Assembly: GCA_019055375.1 (NCBI GenBank)
Contig: JAHQIW010005320.1
Location: 62,001 to 126,000, forward strand
DNA length: 64,000 bases
Reading direction: 5' to 3'
From: Parelaphostrongylus tenuis
Lineage: Eukaryota; Nematoda; Chromadorea; Rhabditida; Metastrongylidae
The notes below the pieces were generated by a model. It saw only the letters and a list, made by a program, of their open reading frames with translations. It ran no database searches and was not told the origin of the DNA. The translations under genes and the position numbers were made by a program. Position 1 is the stretch's first letter; each line of letters opens with the position of its first letter. Below, one piece after another: positions 45,630 through 57,300 of this stretch.

Positions 45630-45860
45630 CATACTATTCGTTTCGCGTGTTTTTCTAGGACTGCGCTCAAAATTCCAATATATCTGATAATTATTCTATA
45701 AGCCAACATATGTGGTCCTTTATGGGCACTTATAGAGCTCAACATATGTGTTTCGGCCTCAGCAGCCTTATCAGCTGTGCAATACCCTTCGTCTTTGCCA
45801 GTCTTCTCGGTAGTCCCTTCAGCCCCCAACATAGAGTATGCAACGACGTACAATTAACAT
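45630..45860 (-). mobile_element. Hammerhead repeat family 1, decayed unit
   Basis: Starts ATTCGTTTCGCGTGTTTTTC and CTCAAAATTCCAATATATCT, then GTGGTCCTTTATGGGCACTT, the ribozyme, and CTTCGTCTTTGCCAGTCTTC. The minus ribozyme core is CTGATAA (45768-45774; G8 to A) with GAAA at 45751-45754. Stem I no longer pairs well. Confidence 0.75.
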
Positions 45861-48204
45861 ACAATACAGTGTCACTTTATCGACTAATCTCAAAAAAATT
45901 GGTAATATCATTGATTTATCCCTATCCTTCCAAAAGTGTGAACATTTCTGATATTCACTCATTTCCTGATATGCGATTCATTATCGTGCATCTTTTGTCA
46001 CTGGACGTGCCCACTTATTTCACATGCGCTGGTTATTTTTTTAATTAAACATGGCCTCGAGAAGATTTTTTAATTTTCATGCAGTTCACACCTTTCTAAA
46101 TAACTTCAATTTAACCATTTGTATAGGAGTGCGGCCGCCTACCACCGATCCAGAGACCTTTTGAGGCTATGAACTGCTTCCGATGGGCACACTGATCAGT
46201 ATACATTAGGAATTTTTATGCATGGAGGGGCAAATCTTTTCCGCATATTGCAAAGTTTGTGTCGCAGAAGTTGTAGGAAACATGCTCAAACAGATTTTTT
46301 GTGTAAAACGTCTCAAATATCAGAAAAATGCTGATCTGGTCTGCGCATTGTCTTCAAAGTACTCCACATGCTCACTATGAGATCATTCACCATTCATTCT
46401 CCTTACAACTTTGCGTTTGAAGTGGCTGACTGAGCAGATTACTAGTCAATCTGACCTTCCCAGAATCTTAAGAAGGGAATACCTCCGAAACTCTAGCCTA
46501 TGTTATAGTGTATGGTGCCCAATATCATGAAGCGAACAGTGGTGAAGGGATAATGGATGGTGATCAAAGATGAAGTTGTCCTTTAGAATTTTACCTACTC
46601 TTTGATGACGACGCTAGATGTGAAGATGACATAATGCGTAGGTGTAAAAACCTGTAACCACCAGAAGAATGGTTGAGCTGAAAAAGACGCTCTGACTCTC
46701 GCATGATTGGCGGCCAGCATATGCAATCAGAGTTGCAACTGTTTCATTTCCTAAGAGTGCCGTTTTCCTTTTGACAGATATGGATTGTTACTGCGCATTG
46801 GCGAATTTGTTACCAAAGATACTTCAAAAATTTCTCCGATAATATAGCGTTTTTTTCTTGAAGATGAAGTGCTCCTACTATCCTGTTTACTACATAACTG
46901 CCAAATAAATTCTCTGTGAGCTTGAAACTATACTCCGAAGAAAATTACTATATTTCTTCTTATTGTTACTGCGCAGTTAGTAAGGTTTTCCAAGAACCAA
47001 GCGCAGTACTTAGTTTTTCATTTCTAAATTATGGAGTGACTACTAATATTCCATTGAAAGAGCAGAGAGCATTGAAGGTTCAGTTACCGTTAGCAATGTG
47101 TGAATATAGATAGGTTGATTTTGACCATCGCCGAGTGTGAAAGTTTTGATTTTGAATGAAATATCCTGAGCAAAAGATATATGGGTCTGGCCCACGCTTT
47201 CTCTAAAGAATTACTTTCTCGAATCAAAGAATGAGAGCTCTATTAAGGCGTATATCAGCTACCACTAAAGACTTCTTCGTCCAGAAATCTTGACAAGTCT
47301 TACGTTATTTGAAATGCTTTTTTTGTAATGAAATTGTGCAACACGGTTGAAAAATTATACAATAAGAGTTGGAATGCGTTTTTTTTCCATAGATATATTA
47401 TTTGTATTGAAAAGAAGGGACTTCCAGCGCAACTATGCGTTATTTCTAGAAAAAATCGCTTATAAAACTCTTTTTGCTACTGTCGATTTTTATGTTGCAA
47501 TGAAATTTTTTTGAAATCAAACTTTACCTCAGAAATACCAATAAGTTCTCTATCATAATGAGCCAATACACTCCGACAGTGGAACGCAATATCCTTTTCA
47601 CTGACACAACGTGGTGTAGATCTCTTTCCAGAAAATAAGCCCACTAGTGCAATCTCCAGTTCTCAAACTATTGGATAAGTACTAGTAGTCTAGTGCAAAC
47701 GCTCTGTTGGCTGAAAGAGGTAAAGAAACACGAGCACATTACAGAGCAAGCGACTGCATCCCGCAATTATAATGAAATGTGGGAAATTTTCGGGCAACAG
47801 TAGGTTCTCTTCACTAAAATTACTCGCAGGTAAAACACCAGTGATTTCCTATTCACTTATATCATTGGGGATTTCTTATAGTCAAAAATTTCACTATGCG
47901 ACGCCAATAAATCCGCTGTGAAAGGTAAGACGTTGCCTTCTTTCCGTTCGTAGAGAGTATTTTAAAGATCTCAGAAACCGAATCTGATTTCAAAACCCAC
48001 ACTTTTCAGGCTGTTGCATAATAGCATCTTTGATAAGGATGTGACTTCTCATGGCAATGTAGGAATTTTTTCTTCAAAAATGGAAGATTTTTCAACAAAA
48101 ACCTTCTTGGTAATATTCGAAATCAGTAGTATTTTTACTGCTTTTTCCCAGTGTTATGCTCTTTCATATACACCTAAGAGAATTGAGTGATGACCGAAAA
48201 TATA
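45861..48204. other. Intergenic, nothing identified
   Basis: No gene. ORFs up to 112 codons (45710-46048) and 65 codons (46916-47113) lack motifs; the first begins inside the hammerhead repeat. Confidence 0.4.
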
Positions 48205-48270
48205 TCACAGACGGGAGTCAAACCAACGTTTCATCCATACCGGGGACGCGTGCTACCACTACAACGCAGA
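48205..48270 (-). repeat. tRNA-like sequence (family D)
   Basis: On the minus strand, TAGTGGTAGCACGCG (A box) and GGTTTGACTCC (B box, fits GGTTYGANTCC), spaced about 30 nt. No matching acceptor stem. Also seen, more decayed, at 32.3 kb. Confidence 0.6.
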
Positions 48271-48879
48271 TGTACATTGGCGATATCACTTATTGTGGAT
48301 TCCTTCTTCTTGGGAATCTCTTGCGTGTTTTTTATCATTGACTGATGTTGATGTTGCTTCAGAATCTCAACTTACCCATAGATTCCTTTACATCCATTAT
48401 GGCGCGCGCCAATACAATTTTGCGGGTATGTCGACGCCACAGTTACAGTAGCTGAGCGTTACCCGACTTTAGCAGAATGCTGCCGTCACCCTCACAGAGA
48501 CAATCATCAGACAAGTCCACACTCTAACGGACAGTTCAATGCCAAAGACAAATCAAATGAAGCGATATTGATACATATCGGGCATGTAAAAGGAACTTCA
48601 CCGGCTAATATAACTGTTATATATCACTACTGCAAGCACCAACTAAATATCGACGTCCTCAATACGGATGACGATCATCTTGCGCTCTCAAGTGCAGCGA
48701 AGTGTTTTGTGAGCTACAAGCATCCAACGACAGGTCTGCTTGTGTTTTCTTGCGCGTGTTATCACCTATTATTCCACCACTGTTCTAGTAAAGAATCACC
48801 AAGATCGACGATCGATTAACATCAGCATAGTTGGAATAGATCAAAAACTTTTTCTCTTGATCAGTTTTGAATAAGTAAC
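48271..48879. other. Intergenic, nothing identified
   Basis: An 83-codon ORF (48568-48819) without motifs. Confidence 0.35.
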
Positions 48880-49075
48880 AAGGTTATGGAGGTTTTTGAC
48901 TGAATGATTTGCGAATCAAATTGACCTTCTAAGTTCTGAAGAGTGCGAGCCTCTCCGAAATGTAAATCACTACCATTATTGTATTGATTATGCTTTAATA
49001 CTACACGTATTGTATTGTATTGTTGTACTGCTTCTCTAATATTCAAATAAATACTGTTGATTAACACCTCCGAAT
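48880..49075 (+). repeat. PLE 5' terminal repeat (pseudo-LTR)
   Basis: Resembles the 3' end sequences of PLE copies at 50.5 and 59.2 kb: GGTTATGGAGGTTTTtGaCT, ATCAAATTGACcTTC, TCTGAAGAGTGCGAG and CGAAATGTAAATCAC, a TATTGTATTG run, and an AATAAATaCTGTTGATTAAC end. The ribozyme half-sites are decayed. Placement directly upstream of the PLE coding relic fits the partial tandem structure known for PLEs. Confidence 0.75.
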
Positions 49076-49099
49076 TTCTCAGCAGAAAAGAACTAGTGA

Positions 49100-50340
49100 T
49101 CTAGTAAAATGGCTGAGGCTGAGAGTCTCTTGAAATTGCAAGATGTGCGCAAATACGAGAATGCACAACCCACCTATGAGCTTCTTACGGCAACATGAAG
49201 GAGCAATAAATATGTATGGGTTCTCAACTCAGCAGCTTAGGACACTCTTGAAGAACTGCTCAAACTGCTCAGTATTCAGATGGTCCGGAACATACTATAA
49301 ACAACTTGAGGATTGACCATGGGACAGCGACTGGCACCCAGCCTTGCATTGTATTTATGTCTAAAATCGAGGTCCCTGTATTCAACCTCGGTCCACCACT
49401 CTACTGCAGATATACTGGTAACTGCTTTGTCATATGTCTAACACAAGAGGACATGGACGACACAATGACTTAACGCACAATCGCAGTACATAAAGTTCAT
49501 CCGAGGAAAACCCCAAAAAAGTCGAAAAGATTGGCTTCTATTCCTCAACGTTCAAGCTACTCTTTCCAAAAAATGGCTACACCACAAAATCGTATCGAAA
49601 GCCAAATAACAAAAACATCTTGGTTCATTACCTCTCCTCTCACCCTTCTCACAACAAACGATCACTTATAAGAAACATGCTTCGCACAGCCTCCGGCGGG
49701 TGCATGGAAGGAGAATTGAAGGAAGAATCATTTAACTTGGCACGCAAAATAGCCATCTTCAATGGCTACGAATGTGTAGCACATCAGTTTCAGAGGAAAT
49801 GGTAAATACTCAAACAACAGAAGCAATGACAATAAGATCCCATTCATCCTACCCTTTATTTTAGACGAGATAAGTACAACTATAAAGGGATGTTTGAAAA
49901 GGGTAGGTCTAGAAGAATCGGCAACAGTGATCGAAGCACCACCGATGACTCTCAAATATCGGTTAGTCCATAACCGCCTATACGATTTTCTCTGTTCCAC
50001 AAAAGATTGTATAATATGCCCTAACGGTAACGACGGAGACTGCATGAGTTCAGGCACAATTTACCTGATTTCTTGCAAAACGTGCGGATACAAATATATA
50101 GCCGAAAGGGGAGACCACTTCACAATTGCGTAGATGAGCACCTAACCGGATTGCGTAATAATGACATGAAAACTTCGTTGGGGGCACACTAAATACGTAT
50201 ACCCAACAAGGATGGTTTTGGGGTCACAGTCACTATCCTCGCCTGTGAGTAAAAGACCTCAACGCGAAAAACACTCGAAGCGTTTTGGATCCACACCAAA
50301 AGTCCCAAGATGAACCTCAAAGACGAATGCCTCGTCATAA
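49100..50340 (+). pseudogene. Penelope-like retroelement, RT and GIY-YIG relic
   Basis: Readable in shifting frames: FSTQQLRTLLKNCSNC (about 49220); LTMGQRLAPSLAI (RT motif B, about 49315); VFMSKIEVPVF; YCRYTGNCFVIC where intact PLEs have YIDD (catalytic Asp pair lost, about 49408); NILVHYLSSHPSHNKRSLIR (about 49614); LARKIAIFNGYE; TLKYRLVHNRLYDFLC (about 49950); CIICPNGNDGDC; and the endonuclease start GTIYLISCKTCGYKYIAERG (50055-50114). After a stop, DEHLTGLRNNDMKTSLG follows. The N-terminal RT (motif A and before) is missing, so the element is 5' truncated between its terminal repeats. RT order followed by GIY-YIG is diagnostic of PLEs; nematode lineages (Nematis-type) are likely. Inactive. 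Confidence 0.9.
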
Positions 50341-50504
50341 CACGTGACATAGGGCTACATATCAGATCCTTCTTCTAACCTGGGTCAAGGGACCCGTCTC
50401 TCACGCACAGTCCTCGCCCATGCAAGACTGTGAGCGGTTGGTCCACAACATCTCACAGACCATAAAACAAAAAGGTACAAGAGCTGCCCTGCTGGTCATA
50501 AAAG

Positions 50505-50643
50505 TGCTTGTCTGAGTGTTTTGCATATCAAATTGACTATTTCAGGCTCTGAAGAGGGCGATAAAGTCGAAACGTCAGCCATCACAATCAAGTTCATTGT
50601 ACTGTTTGTCAGTGCCGAATAAATCTCCAAATTGACAACCTCG
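50505..50643 (+). repeat. PLE 3' terminal repeat
   Basis: ATCAAATTGACTATTTC, the small hammerhead, GCCATCACAATCAAGTTCAT, then CGAATAAATCTCCAAATTGA. Shares the order of blocks with 48.88-49.07 kb and the small hammerhead with 35.3 kb. Confidence 0.75.
50545..50580 (+). ncRNA. Small PLE-type hammerhead variant, intact
   Basis: Stem I GGCT (50545-50548) pairs AGCC (50577-50580). Core CTGAAGA is 50549-50555. Stem II GGGC... with GTC before GAAAC (50569-50573). Stem III is reduced to ACGT, and the cleavage site is after C at 50576. Such minimal stem III hammerheads are known from PLEs and act as dimers. Confidence 0.78.
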
Positions 50644-50689
50644 TACTTGCATAATAAGAAAGTCAAGGAGATGTTCAAAATTTTGCATG

Positions 50690-52280
50690 TCTATGAGTTA
50701 AGCCAATATGTCTTCGAACAAACGGTGCGCATTGATTATATGGACTACGTTAATTTACCTGCGAAAAGATCTACACAGCCGATGATAAGTCTACCCTCAA
50801 ACTTTGAATTGCAAGTGACGTAAGATCTTCACCGGAATTGGGTCATGTGTCGTACTAAGTGCAAGACTCCATATGTTGACAATCCGATTTTGAGCTTGTA
50901 AACAACCGCTGGCTCAAAGGCTGTCACGTTTGCCACGTTGATTAAATCGTTGTTCAGTTTTCGGTCGTTACTAATAAGATACCTTTACTTGCAAGGTTCT
51001 TGCTTGAGTGTATCAATAAGTATTTTTTTTAGAAGTTCCGCCTCCTCATACCACATGATGCAAATCGTAGGCGTTGAAATGCGATTTCGGCATTGTTGAA
51101 ACCGACAAATGTTCAATAGAGCATCTGCTCATGCTTGGTTTGGTTCGTCGCTCGATTTCATTATCATTTGGGCGAAACGAAATCGAAGTAGCGTTTGTAT
51201 TCAGAGAGTATGGGTAACTTATTACAAACCCTATAAGAGTTGGCCTACTAAATGTCACCCAACGTTAATGTAATAATTTTTCCCGTTGTACCATAATTCT
51301 CACTATGAGTCAAGAAATACAAATCACTAAGTTCTTAAGCATATTGTGATAGCTTGTTGCAGACAATGATAGTTTCAACCACTCAACAGTATGTGTTACG
51401 AAATTAACTGCTGAGAATGTTATACCTGGTCATGTTCTTGCCGTAATAGCATGACATGGTGACGTTGATCAAATTATCAGATATTGGGCATTTGACGACT
51501 GAGCAACCAACGGATATGGCATCCCGTTTTATCATCTAAACAAGTATAGTTTACTTTTCGTTCAAATCCATTCGAAGCAAAGTCTACCGTTTTTATGTAA
51601 TCTCTGTACGACCATGAGAATAATATGCGCACCAGTAGAACATTGCGACTGATATTTGCGGGTATATCGAGTTCATCACTGAAATTGTAAAAGTTACCGA
51701 TTAGTAACTGACTCATTTCAATTTGAAACGGCAACGATAGGGCAAACAGTTGCATACTAATGTTTGAAGAGGATGTAGTAATCGGAGACGCTTTCTGGAG
51801 ACTTTGTTGAGCATCCATCAACTGCCTGATCTGCCAACTTCTCTAGATCACAACTGTATTCCTAAATGCCTTAACATTACACTGTTCCATTCGTTATGTA
51901 TTGTCTTTAGCACAATCAACTGCTTATTTCGTTGTGGAAGTAAAATGAAGTAAGCTGAACTCTGTGAGCAATGTGGTTGCACTCATTCAGGCCATAAATC
52001 CTGGTTGAGCGCATTCCATTTAATGATACAACCACTGAAGTTACATTTCAAAATTTAGAATAAACTGCTATATTCTAGTGACGATCTAGACTGATAATTG
52101 TTATGCAAAGAGAGTTCTTAGAAGACACTGCGCTTGAATTACTCTAACAAAAGTTATTCAATTGCATCAATCCTCTCACAACGAAGACAGTCCTTGACAA
52201 TGCTATTGCTGCCATTATTTTATTGCTTACTGGAGTTTATTGGAACAAAGAAGTCATCAGACCTACAGAGAAGACTTTAA
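50690..52280. other. Intergenic, unidentified ORF
   Basis: A 114-codon minus ORF (51477-51821; FALSLPFQIEMSQLLIGNFY) has hydrophobic stretches loosely reminiscent of nematode chemoreceptor C-termini, but too weakly to assign. Confidence 0.35.
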
Positions 52281-52346
52281 CATCTTCTCCTCTTCTTTTT
52301 TCCTTTCTCTTTCTCCTTCTCCTTATCTTTTTCTCTTTTCTTTTTT
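52281..52346 (+). repeat. Polypyrimidine tract
   Basis: About 65 nt of C/T only except one A (CATCTTCTCC to CTTTTCTTTTTT). Low complexity. Confidence 0.9.
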
Positions 52347-52514
52347 AAATAGAAAATCCACAAAATTTTTTCAGCCTGAAATCTTCTCAAAGTTAACTTT
52401 GTCAAGACAATATCAGTAGAATGTGATCAATAAGAATTTTTCTTACTTACCGCTTCTAGCGGCGGCATGGTTAGAATTATCCCAATAATGATGAGTGATG
52501 GGTAAAACCCTGAC

Positions 52515-52720
52515 GTCAGACAGGAATTGAAAACGCCGCGTTGCACCCGGGTGCACCTTCTTGCTATTTGCTACCGGCGCATGTTTTGCCACCGCTCTTT
52601 TTACGCTGTAACACATCAACCTCTCAGCAACCAGCCGTCAATGGTTTGACTTGGCAGGCCAAATCGTTAATGATCCCACGTATGCCGACAGATATTGGAA
52701 ATATGTGGAAGAATGTTGCA
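52515..52720 (-). repeat. SINE-A copy, decayed tRNA part
   Basis: GACGTCAGACAGGAATTGAA then CGTTGCACCCGGG; later TTTTGCCACCGCTCTTTTTA, AACCTCTCAGCAACCAGCCG and TATGCCGACAGATATTGG follow the order in the 29.55-kb copy. Confidence 0.65.
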
Positions 52721-52840
52721 AAACAAGTGTCGGTAATGTAATTGGTTGGCATGCGGCTTTGGAAAGAGTGAAATTTGATAGTAGTTTGATTTTTCAAATC
52801 TCATACATAATCAGTGTAGCCACAACAATCAGCGGCACAC

Positions 52841-52903
52841 TATCATGTTTTTCTTATCATGTTTTATCATCTTATCATGTTATCTTATCATCTTATCATG
52901 TTT
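52841..52903 (+). repeat. TTATCATG/TTATCATC microsatellite
   Basis: An imperfect array of TTATCATG, TTATCATC and TTATC units over about 60 bp. Confidence 0.9.
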
Positions 52904-54670
52904 TTCGAAGACATTTAAGCCTAGCTCACGGACATACAAAATTTTGGACCATCTACGCGCCATGTCTCTCAACAGCGCGTGCGTAATGGAGTCCTTCGAT
53001 ATCGGCACTTTATAAAAAGGCATAGAATAACTTTGCAATGTGAGCCACCCTCGAGCTCTTGTAGATAACGAAAAAACTATAAACATGTACAACAATTTGA
53101 GCTAAAAACTTGTAAAAACTTGATGGAGGAGATTTCTGAGTGGAAGATCCTATCCTCATATAAGAACTTGAAACTTCTGCACGTATAGTTTTTGAAGAAT
53201 GCCATATGAATTCTAGATTTATAAATAATTTTCTAAGTGAATTGACTCGTTGACTCGTTATCACAGATGCTTTCATACTACATTATGAGCTTTTATTTTG
53301 ATATGGAAAAGATGTTATACATTCATGTAAACTCTACATTTTTAATCGTTGCATGAAGTATTTATTGGAAGACTCTCAGAAGCGGTGAGTGTGTGTGGAA
53401 GCTATTTTGCTTTCGATGTAAGTGAAATCAAAGTTTAGTGCTTATTTGGCTCTGTGGAAGTAATCAGTTACCTATATTTCATACATCTGTCGATGCGCTC
53501 CTGAAAGCGAACTTCTGCCCGATACTTTCTGGCAGCTAACAGCGAGCGCTCTATGGAACGGCACAGACAGGCTATACTCGAGATTGCTAGCTAGGAGGCT
53601 CACTCACTCAATATTCTACTACGTTTAAGAGGAAGGCGAAAAAACTAATCGAATACTAGAAGTACTGGAATCGACACAATGAAAAAATAAGAAACACTGT
53701 AGAGACAAACGAACAAAATATAATTAAAAAAAAAAAAACATCGCATACTTCAATCCACGATGTTTCGTGGAAAGCGATATCTGGCAAAGCGCCGACCTTT
53801 GTGATCAAAAAATACAATAACAGGAACAGTTAAATAAATTCCGTGAGAGTCTCTTAAACTTTAGGATATCATTGATTGTTGTACTATTGCGACATTTTCT
53901 TTTAGTGAAACGTCAAGGACTTGTGAAGGAACAGACAAAGCGGTAAAAAGTGCGATTCTGGATGCACATGAAAAGATGATAAAGAAGAGCCTGGTATCCT
54001 TTTTAGATACCTAATTTCCCTTTAATATTCTTTTTTTTCTTTTTCTGTGGGCATTAAGTTTGCGTTATTGGTAACATGCTTGACCTCTACTAGAAAGAAT
54101 CTATTTCTTTTTATGCTGATTTTATTGAGCTTCATTTGTGATTCTTGTCATGTTGGTGTAGCACAATCATGAAAAAATCACATAATTTTTACGAAATTTA
54201 GAGCTGGAGCTGCGATTTAGAAGAGGAAGCAGTACAAGCCGCTGCTAGTTGCCCATCGACGCTTTCTAATAGCTTTAAGAGTCGTGGAAATATTGCGAGG
54301 TTTCGAACTGCATTGCCTTCACTGTCAAAAGAAATTTGTCTAAATAGTTCACACCCACATTTTATAATTTCAGCGGCACTCTCAGCACAAAAGTTAAAAG
54401 CCCTAGCAGTCTCTTCCTGACCAAATTCTTATTGAAAAAATTTCCGAATGGAAATCAGCATGTGGTAAAGTTTTTGAATTCCGACAAAGTTTCTTGAAAC
54501 AAAATCTTTGTGTGATTAGGAGGCACTAAATGATGCGTCGCACGTGGGTTGCTCTTTGGTCATATGTGAAGATACAAATAAGTACACATTGGTGTGCCTT
54601 TACGGAAACAAGTAAGTTGTATTTTGTGAAACAACATCTACGCAATAAATATATAGCTAGTAAAGATATG
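52904..54670. other. Intergenic, nothing identified
   Basis: ORFs up to 88 codons (53010-53276 minus) lack motifs. A poly(A) run lies near 53720. Confidence 0.4.
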
Positions 54671-54800
54671 TGAGTAAGGACTTGCGTTGAGCCGATAGGT
54701 CTAGTGCTATATGGGCGCCTGTTTCGTCCTATTGGGACTCATCAGTAGCACCCTCTCTCTGTTCCGTCAATCCCTTGAGACTAAATAATTCAAATGATAT
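54671..54800 (-). mobile_element. Hammerhead repeat family 2, minus unit
   Basis: GACTTGCGTTGAGCCGATAG and TCTAGTGCTATATGGGCGCC match the left arm at 43.23 kb. The ribozyme and CACCCTCTCTCTGTTCCGTC follow. There is no right-hand inverted arm here, unlike 43.2 kb. Confidence 0.8.
54704..54751 (-). ncRNA. Hammerhead ribozyme, weakened stem III
   Basis: On the minus strand: stem I GTGCTA (54746-54751) with TAGCAC (54704-54709) 6/6; core CTGATGA (54739-54745); stem II GTCC CAATA GGAC; GAAA (54722-54725); U16.1 at 54711; H17 A at 54710. Core is complete, but stem III has two mismatches next to A15.1-U16.1. Stem II is nearly the same as in the Schistosoma satellite hammerhead. Confidence 0.8.
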
Positions 54801-54837
54801 TCGTTTTATTAACCGCTAGTCCCGCCTGATGGGAAAG

Positions 54838-54875
54838 TTTTGCACATTGCTCTACATCAATGGGTATATACTAAA
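54838..54875 (+). repeat. SINE-A tail fragment
   Basis: TTTTGCACATTGCTCTACAT followed by CAATGGGTATATAC matches the tails at 995-1021 and 30137-30171. No tRNA-like part. Confidence 0.65.
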
Positions 54876-55019
54876 TGATTCTTTGAAGGGATTGAAGCCA
54901 AGTAAAAATAATCACCCCAAGTCGTATGATGGTATTACCAGAAGTTGTTGTGATCGGCAGTCGAGCTTGAGGCTTATATAATGAGGTATAGCAAAGGTAT
55001 ATAGCTAGTATTTTGAAAA

Positions 55020-55830
55020 CACGCTGGTTTGGTGTTTTCGTGTTGACGTTGTTTTTGTCTTTCAGAGAAGACACTTTGTTTTCTTTCTTTTCACCAAGAT
55101 TTAACTTCCATTCATACCGCTTTCGCTAACTTGCATTAGCCCTGCTCGTAACACCTCTCTTCAATGCGAGTCGAACATTGCTGTTTATCAAGCTGTCATT
55201 GCTGCCATGTGGACAGTGTTCAACAATGTAACAATAAGTAACAGCCTTCGACGGACCAGAACTGTGGTGAGGTTCAAAGTTAGCCTGGCGGACCATCTCC
55301 GGGTATGGAGGGTGAGGTAAAGAGGGCTGGGCGAGCCACCTTAGCAACCATCACTGGGTCACTCTCAACATCAGTAGACATCTTGAAGTTATTAGAAGAA
55401 TAAAATTATCGTCATTCATTCATTGAATAACAACGACCATTCATTTTATTCTTCGTACTAACTTTGAGATATCTAGTGATGTTGAGAGTGGCCCAGTGAA
55501 GGTTGCCAAGGTGGCTCGCCCACCCCTCTTTAGCCCTCCATACCCGGAGATGGTCCGCCAGGCTAACTCCGAGCCTCACTACAGTTTTGGTCGGTCGAAG
55601 ACTGTTATTCATTGTTACATTGTTAAACAATGTCCACATGGCAACAATGACAGCTTAATTTAACAGCAATGTTCGACTCACATTTAAGAAGGTGCTGAAC
55701 GAGAAGGGCTGATACAAGTTAACGGAAGCGGTAATAATGGAAGCCTCAAGATCGGTGAAAAGAAAGAAAACAAAGTGTGGTATCTAAAAGACAAAAATAA
55801 CGTTAAGAGCTAAAAGGCGAAATTAACGAG
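55020..55830. repeat. Large palindrome (foldback element)
   Basis: Inverted arms of about 370 bp (about 55035-55405 and 55420-55805) around a 10-15 bp centre. Matches include GACACTTTGTTTTCTTTCTT / AAGAAAGAAAACAAAGTGTG, GGCGGACCATCTCCGGGTAT / ATACCCGGAGATGGTCCGCC and GTGACCCAG-type block / GTGGCCCAG. ORFs inside (55126-55347, 55412-55639 minus) read the same sequence from each arm and are not genes. Likely a MITE or foldback transposon. Confidence 0.9.
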
Positions 55831-55995
55831 CTTTGAAAATAAAGGCTTACGTCGGTGGTGAAATCAGATATTAAGAAAAAAATCACGACACCGGCTTCAG
55901 TTGAATCGACAGCAAATAAAGCGAAGGCAGTCTGAACTCCGTATTTCGCTAGTAAGCTTTAGCAGGGAATGAGATACATCTAAGAGTGCTAAGCC
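55831..55995. other. Intergenic, nothing identified
   Basis: Short AT-rich spacer. Confidence 0.4.
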
Positions 55996-57172
55996 TTATG
56001 CAGAGTATCCGACCCCGGGCGGAATTTGAAGTTTTGTTCTATTTATACCGGTGCACATGCTTCCTTTATCTGTAAGATCATTTCTTGTTGCACTTATGTA
56101 CTCGACAAGCAGAACGAATGTTGGCCAAATTCGACAACACTTTGGAAAAATTGTTCTCCAACTAAAAGTCACACAAACCTTGTTCATGAGGAGTGAATTG
56201 ATTTTGAACGCCTCAATCACATACAACGCAATGAGTAGAGCCAAATGCTCTACTTACGTCGAAATCTCAATACGTACTCGAGATAGTGGTATTTTGCAAT
56301 CATTATCAGCTTCAACCCATCAGAGAAATATTTGTCAACAACACCAACAAATGAAGCTCCCATTGAGAAAAACGAGGCAGAAAAAACGGCGAATGAAGAA
56401 TCTATTCTTGCTCACCTGAGCTCAGCCAGTAATAATTGAAAAAGATTTTTTCAGCACGTAATCGAGGTCCATCGAAAGTTACAAGGCTTGTTTTCGCTTT
56501 CTTTCGTTGAGATAAAGTACGAACAATGAAGACGCTTAACCGTTTTAGATTGTGTAATGCTGTCAGCGAACTCCGGCTTCACTTTATGTTTCAGAATGAC
56601 GTTGAAAAAAGGAAAAACGTTCTTGTTTTTAGGTAACAAACAACGCAAAATCAATGCAAATGGAGATATTGAATAGGAATGACCACCAATGAAATAATCT
56701 TTTTTTCTGTGATAATCCCTCTGGTCTAAATATTTATAATGATTGCAGTTTGGTTTTCCATAATTTCCCTGATATGAATGGTTTGATTCAGCTGATGAAC
56801 TCACAATATTGTTGTGAACTCGATGCAATGTTTCTACAAGTACTTTTGTTTTTATGAATGTTCTGATGCTACCATAGTATCCTCAATGATCGAGAGAGTA
56901 CCTAGAACAGTTATTTGCTTGAATATGGATGCCGAAATGTTATCTAGAGTGAAAATATGTAACGACTTAGTACAAGCATCAGTAATACTGATTATCCAGG
57001 GGAGATTTAACGAGTTCGGTAGCGCAAATATTCGATAGCCCATAAAAATCAAAGTGGCTTTATATAACAAGATGAAGAGCACAATCCGCCATGAGTGCAT
57101 CGCAATAGTAAATGCATTCATGATGTGTGATTGGTCACTCTTTACAGACAGCACATGCAAGTGTATAACCAT
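55996..57172 (-). pseudogene. Possible nematode chemoreceptor (7TM) pseudogene
   Basis: Minus-strand segments in changing frames look like pieces of a serpentine receptor. 57172-56852 reads WRIVLFILLYKATLIFMGYR (a membrane-like segment), then ASIFKQITVLGTLSIIEDTM, reminiscent of TM3 ending in the ER-x-x-A motif of Sra/Srab/Sre-type receptors. 56690-56600 has hydrophobic ISPFALILRCLLPKNK. 56244-55996 reads LALLIALYVIEAFKINSLL and PTFVLLVEYISATRN. Stops separate the pieces and no complete splicing model is evident. Could instead be chance hydrophobic ORFs in AT-rich DNA. Confidence 0.35.
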
Positions 57173-57300
57173 AAATAACCATGAGTAACTGTAAGCAGAC
57201 GTAAACTACAACACTCCACAGTATGGTTTTTTTCATTTGTGCACCTCATTATCATGTCATCATGCCTGTTGATGTGAAAGAAAGCATGTATTTGCAATCT

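Noticed and set aside
51477..51821. Chemoreceptor-like 114-codon ORF
   Set aside because: Hydrophobic pattern only; no conserved motif and no adjoining receptor segments.
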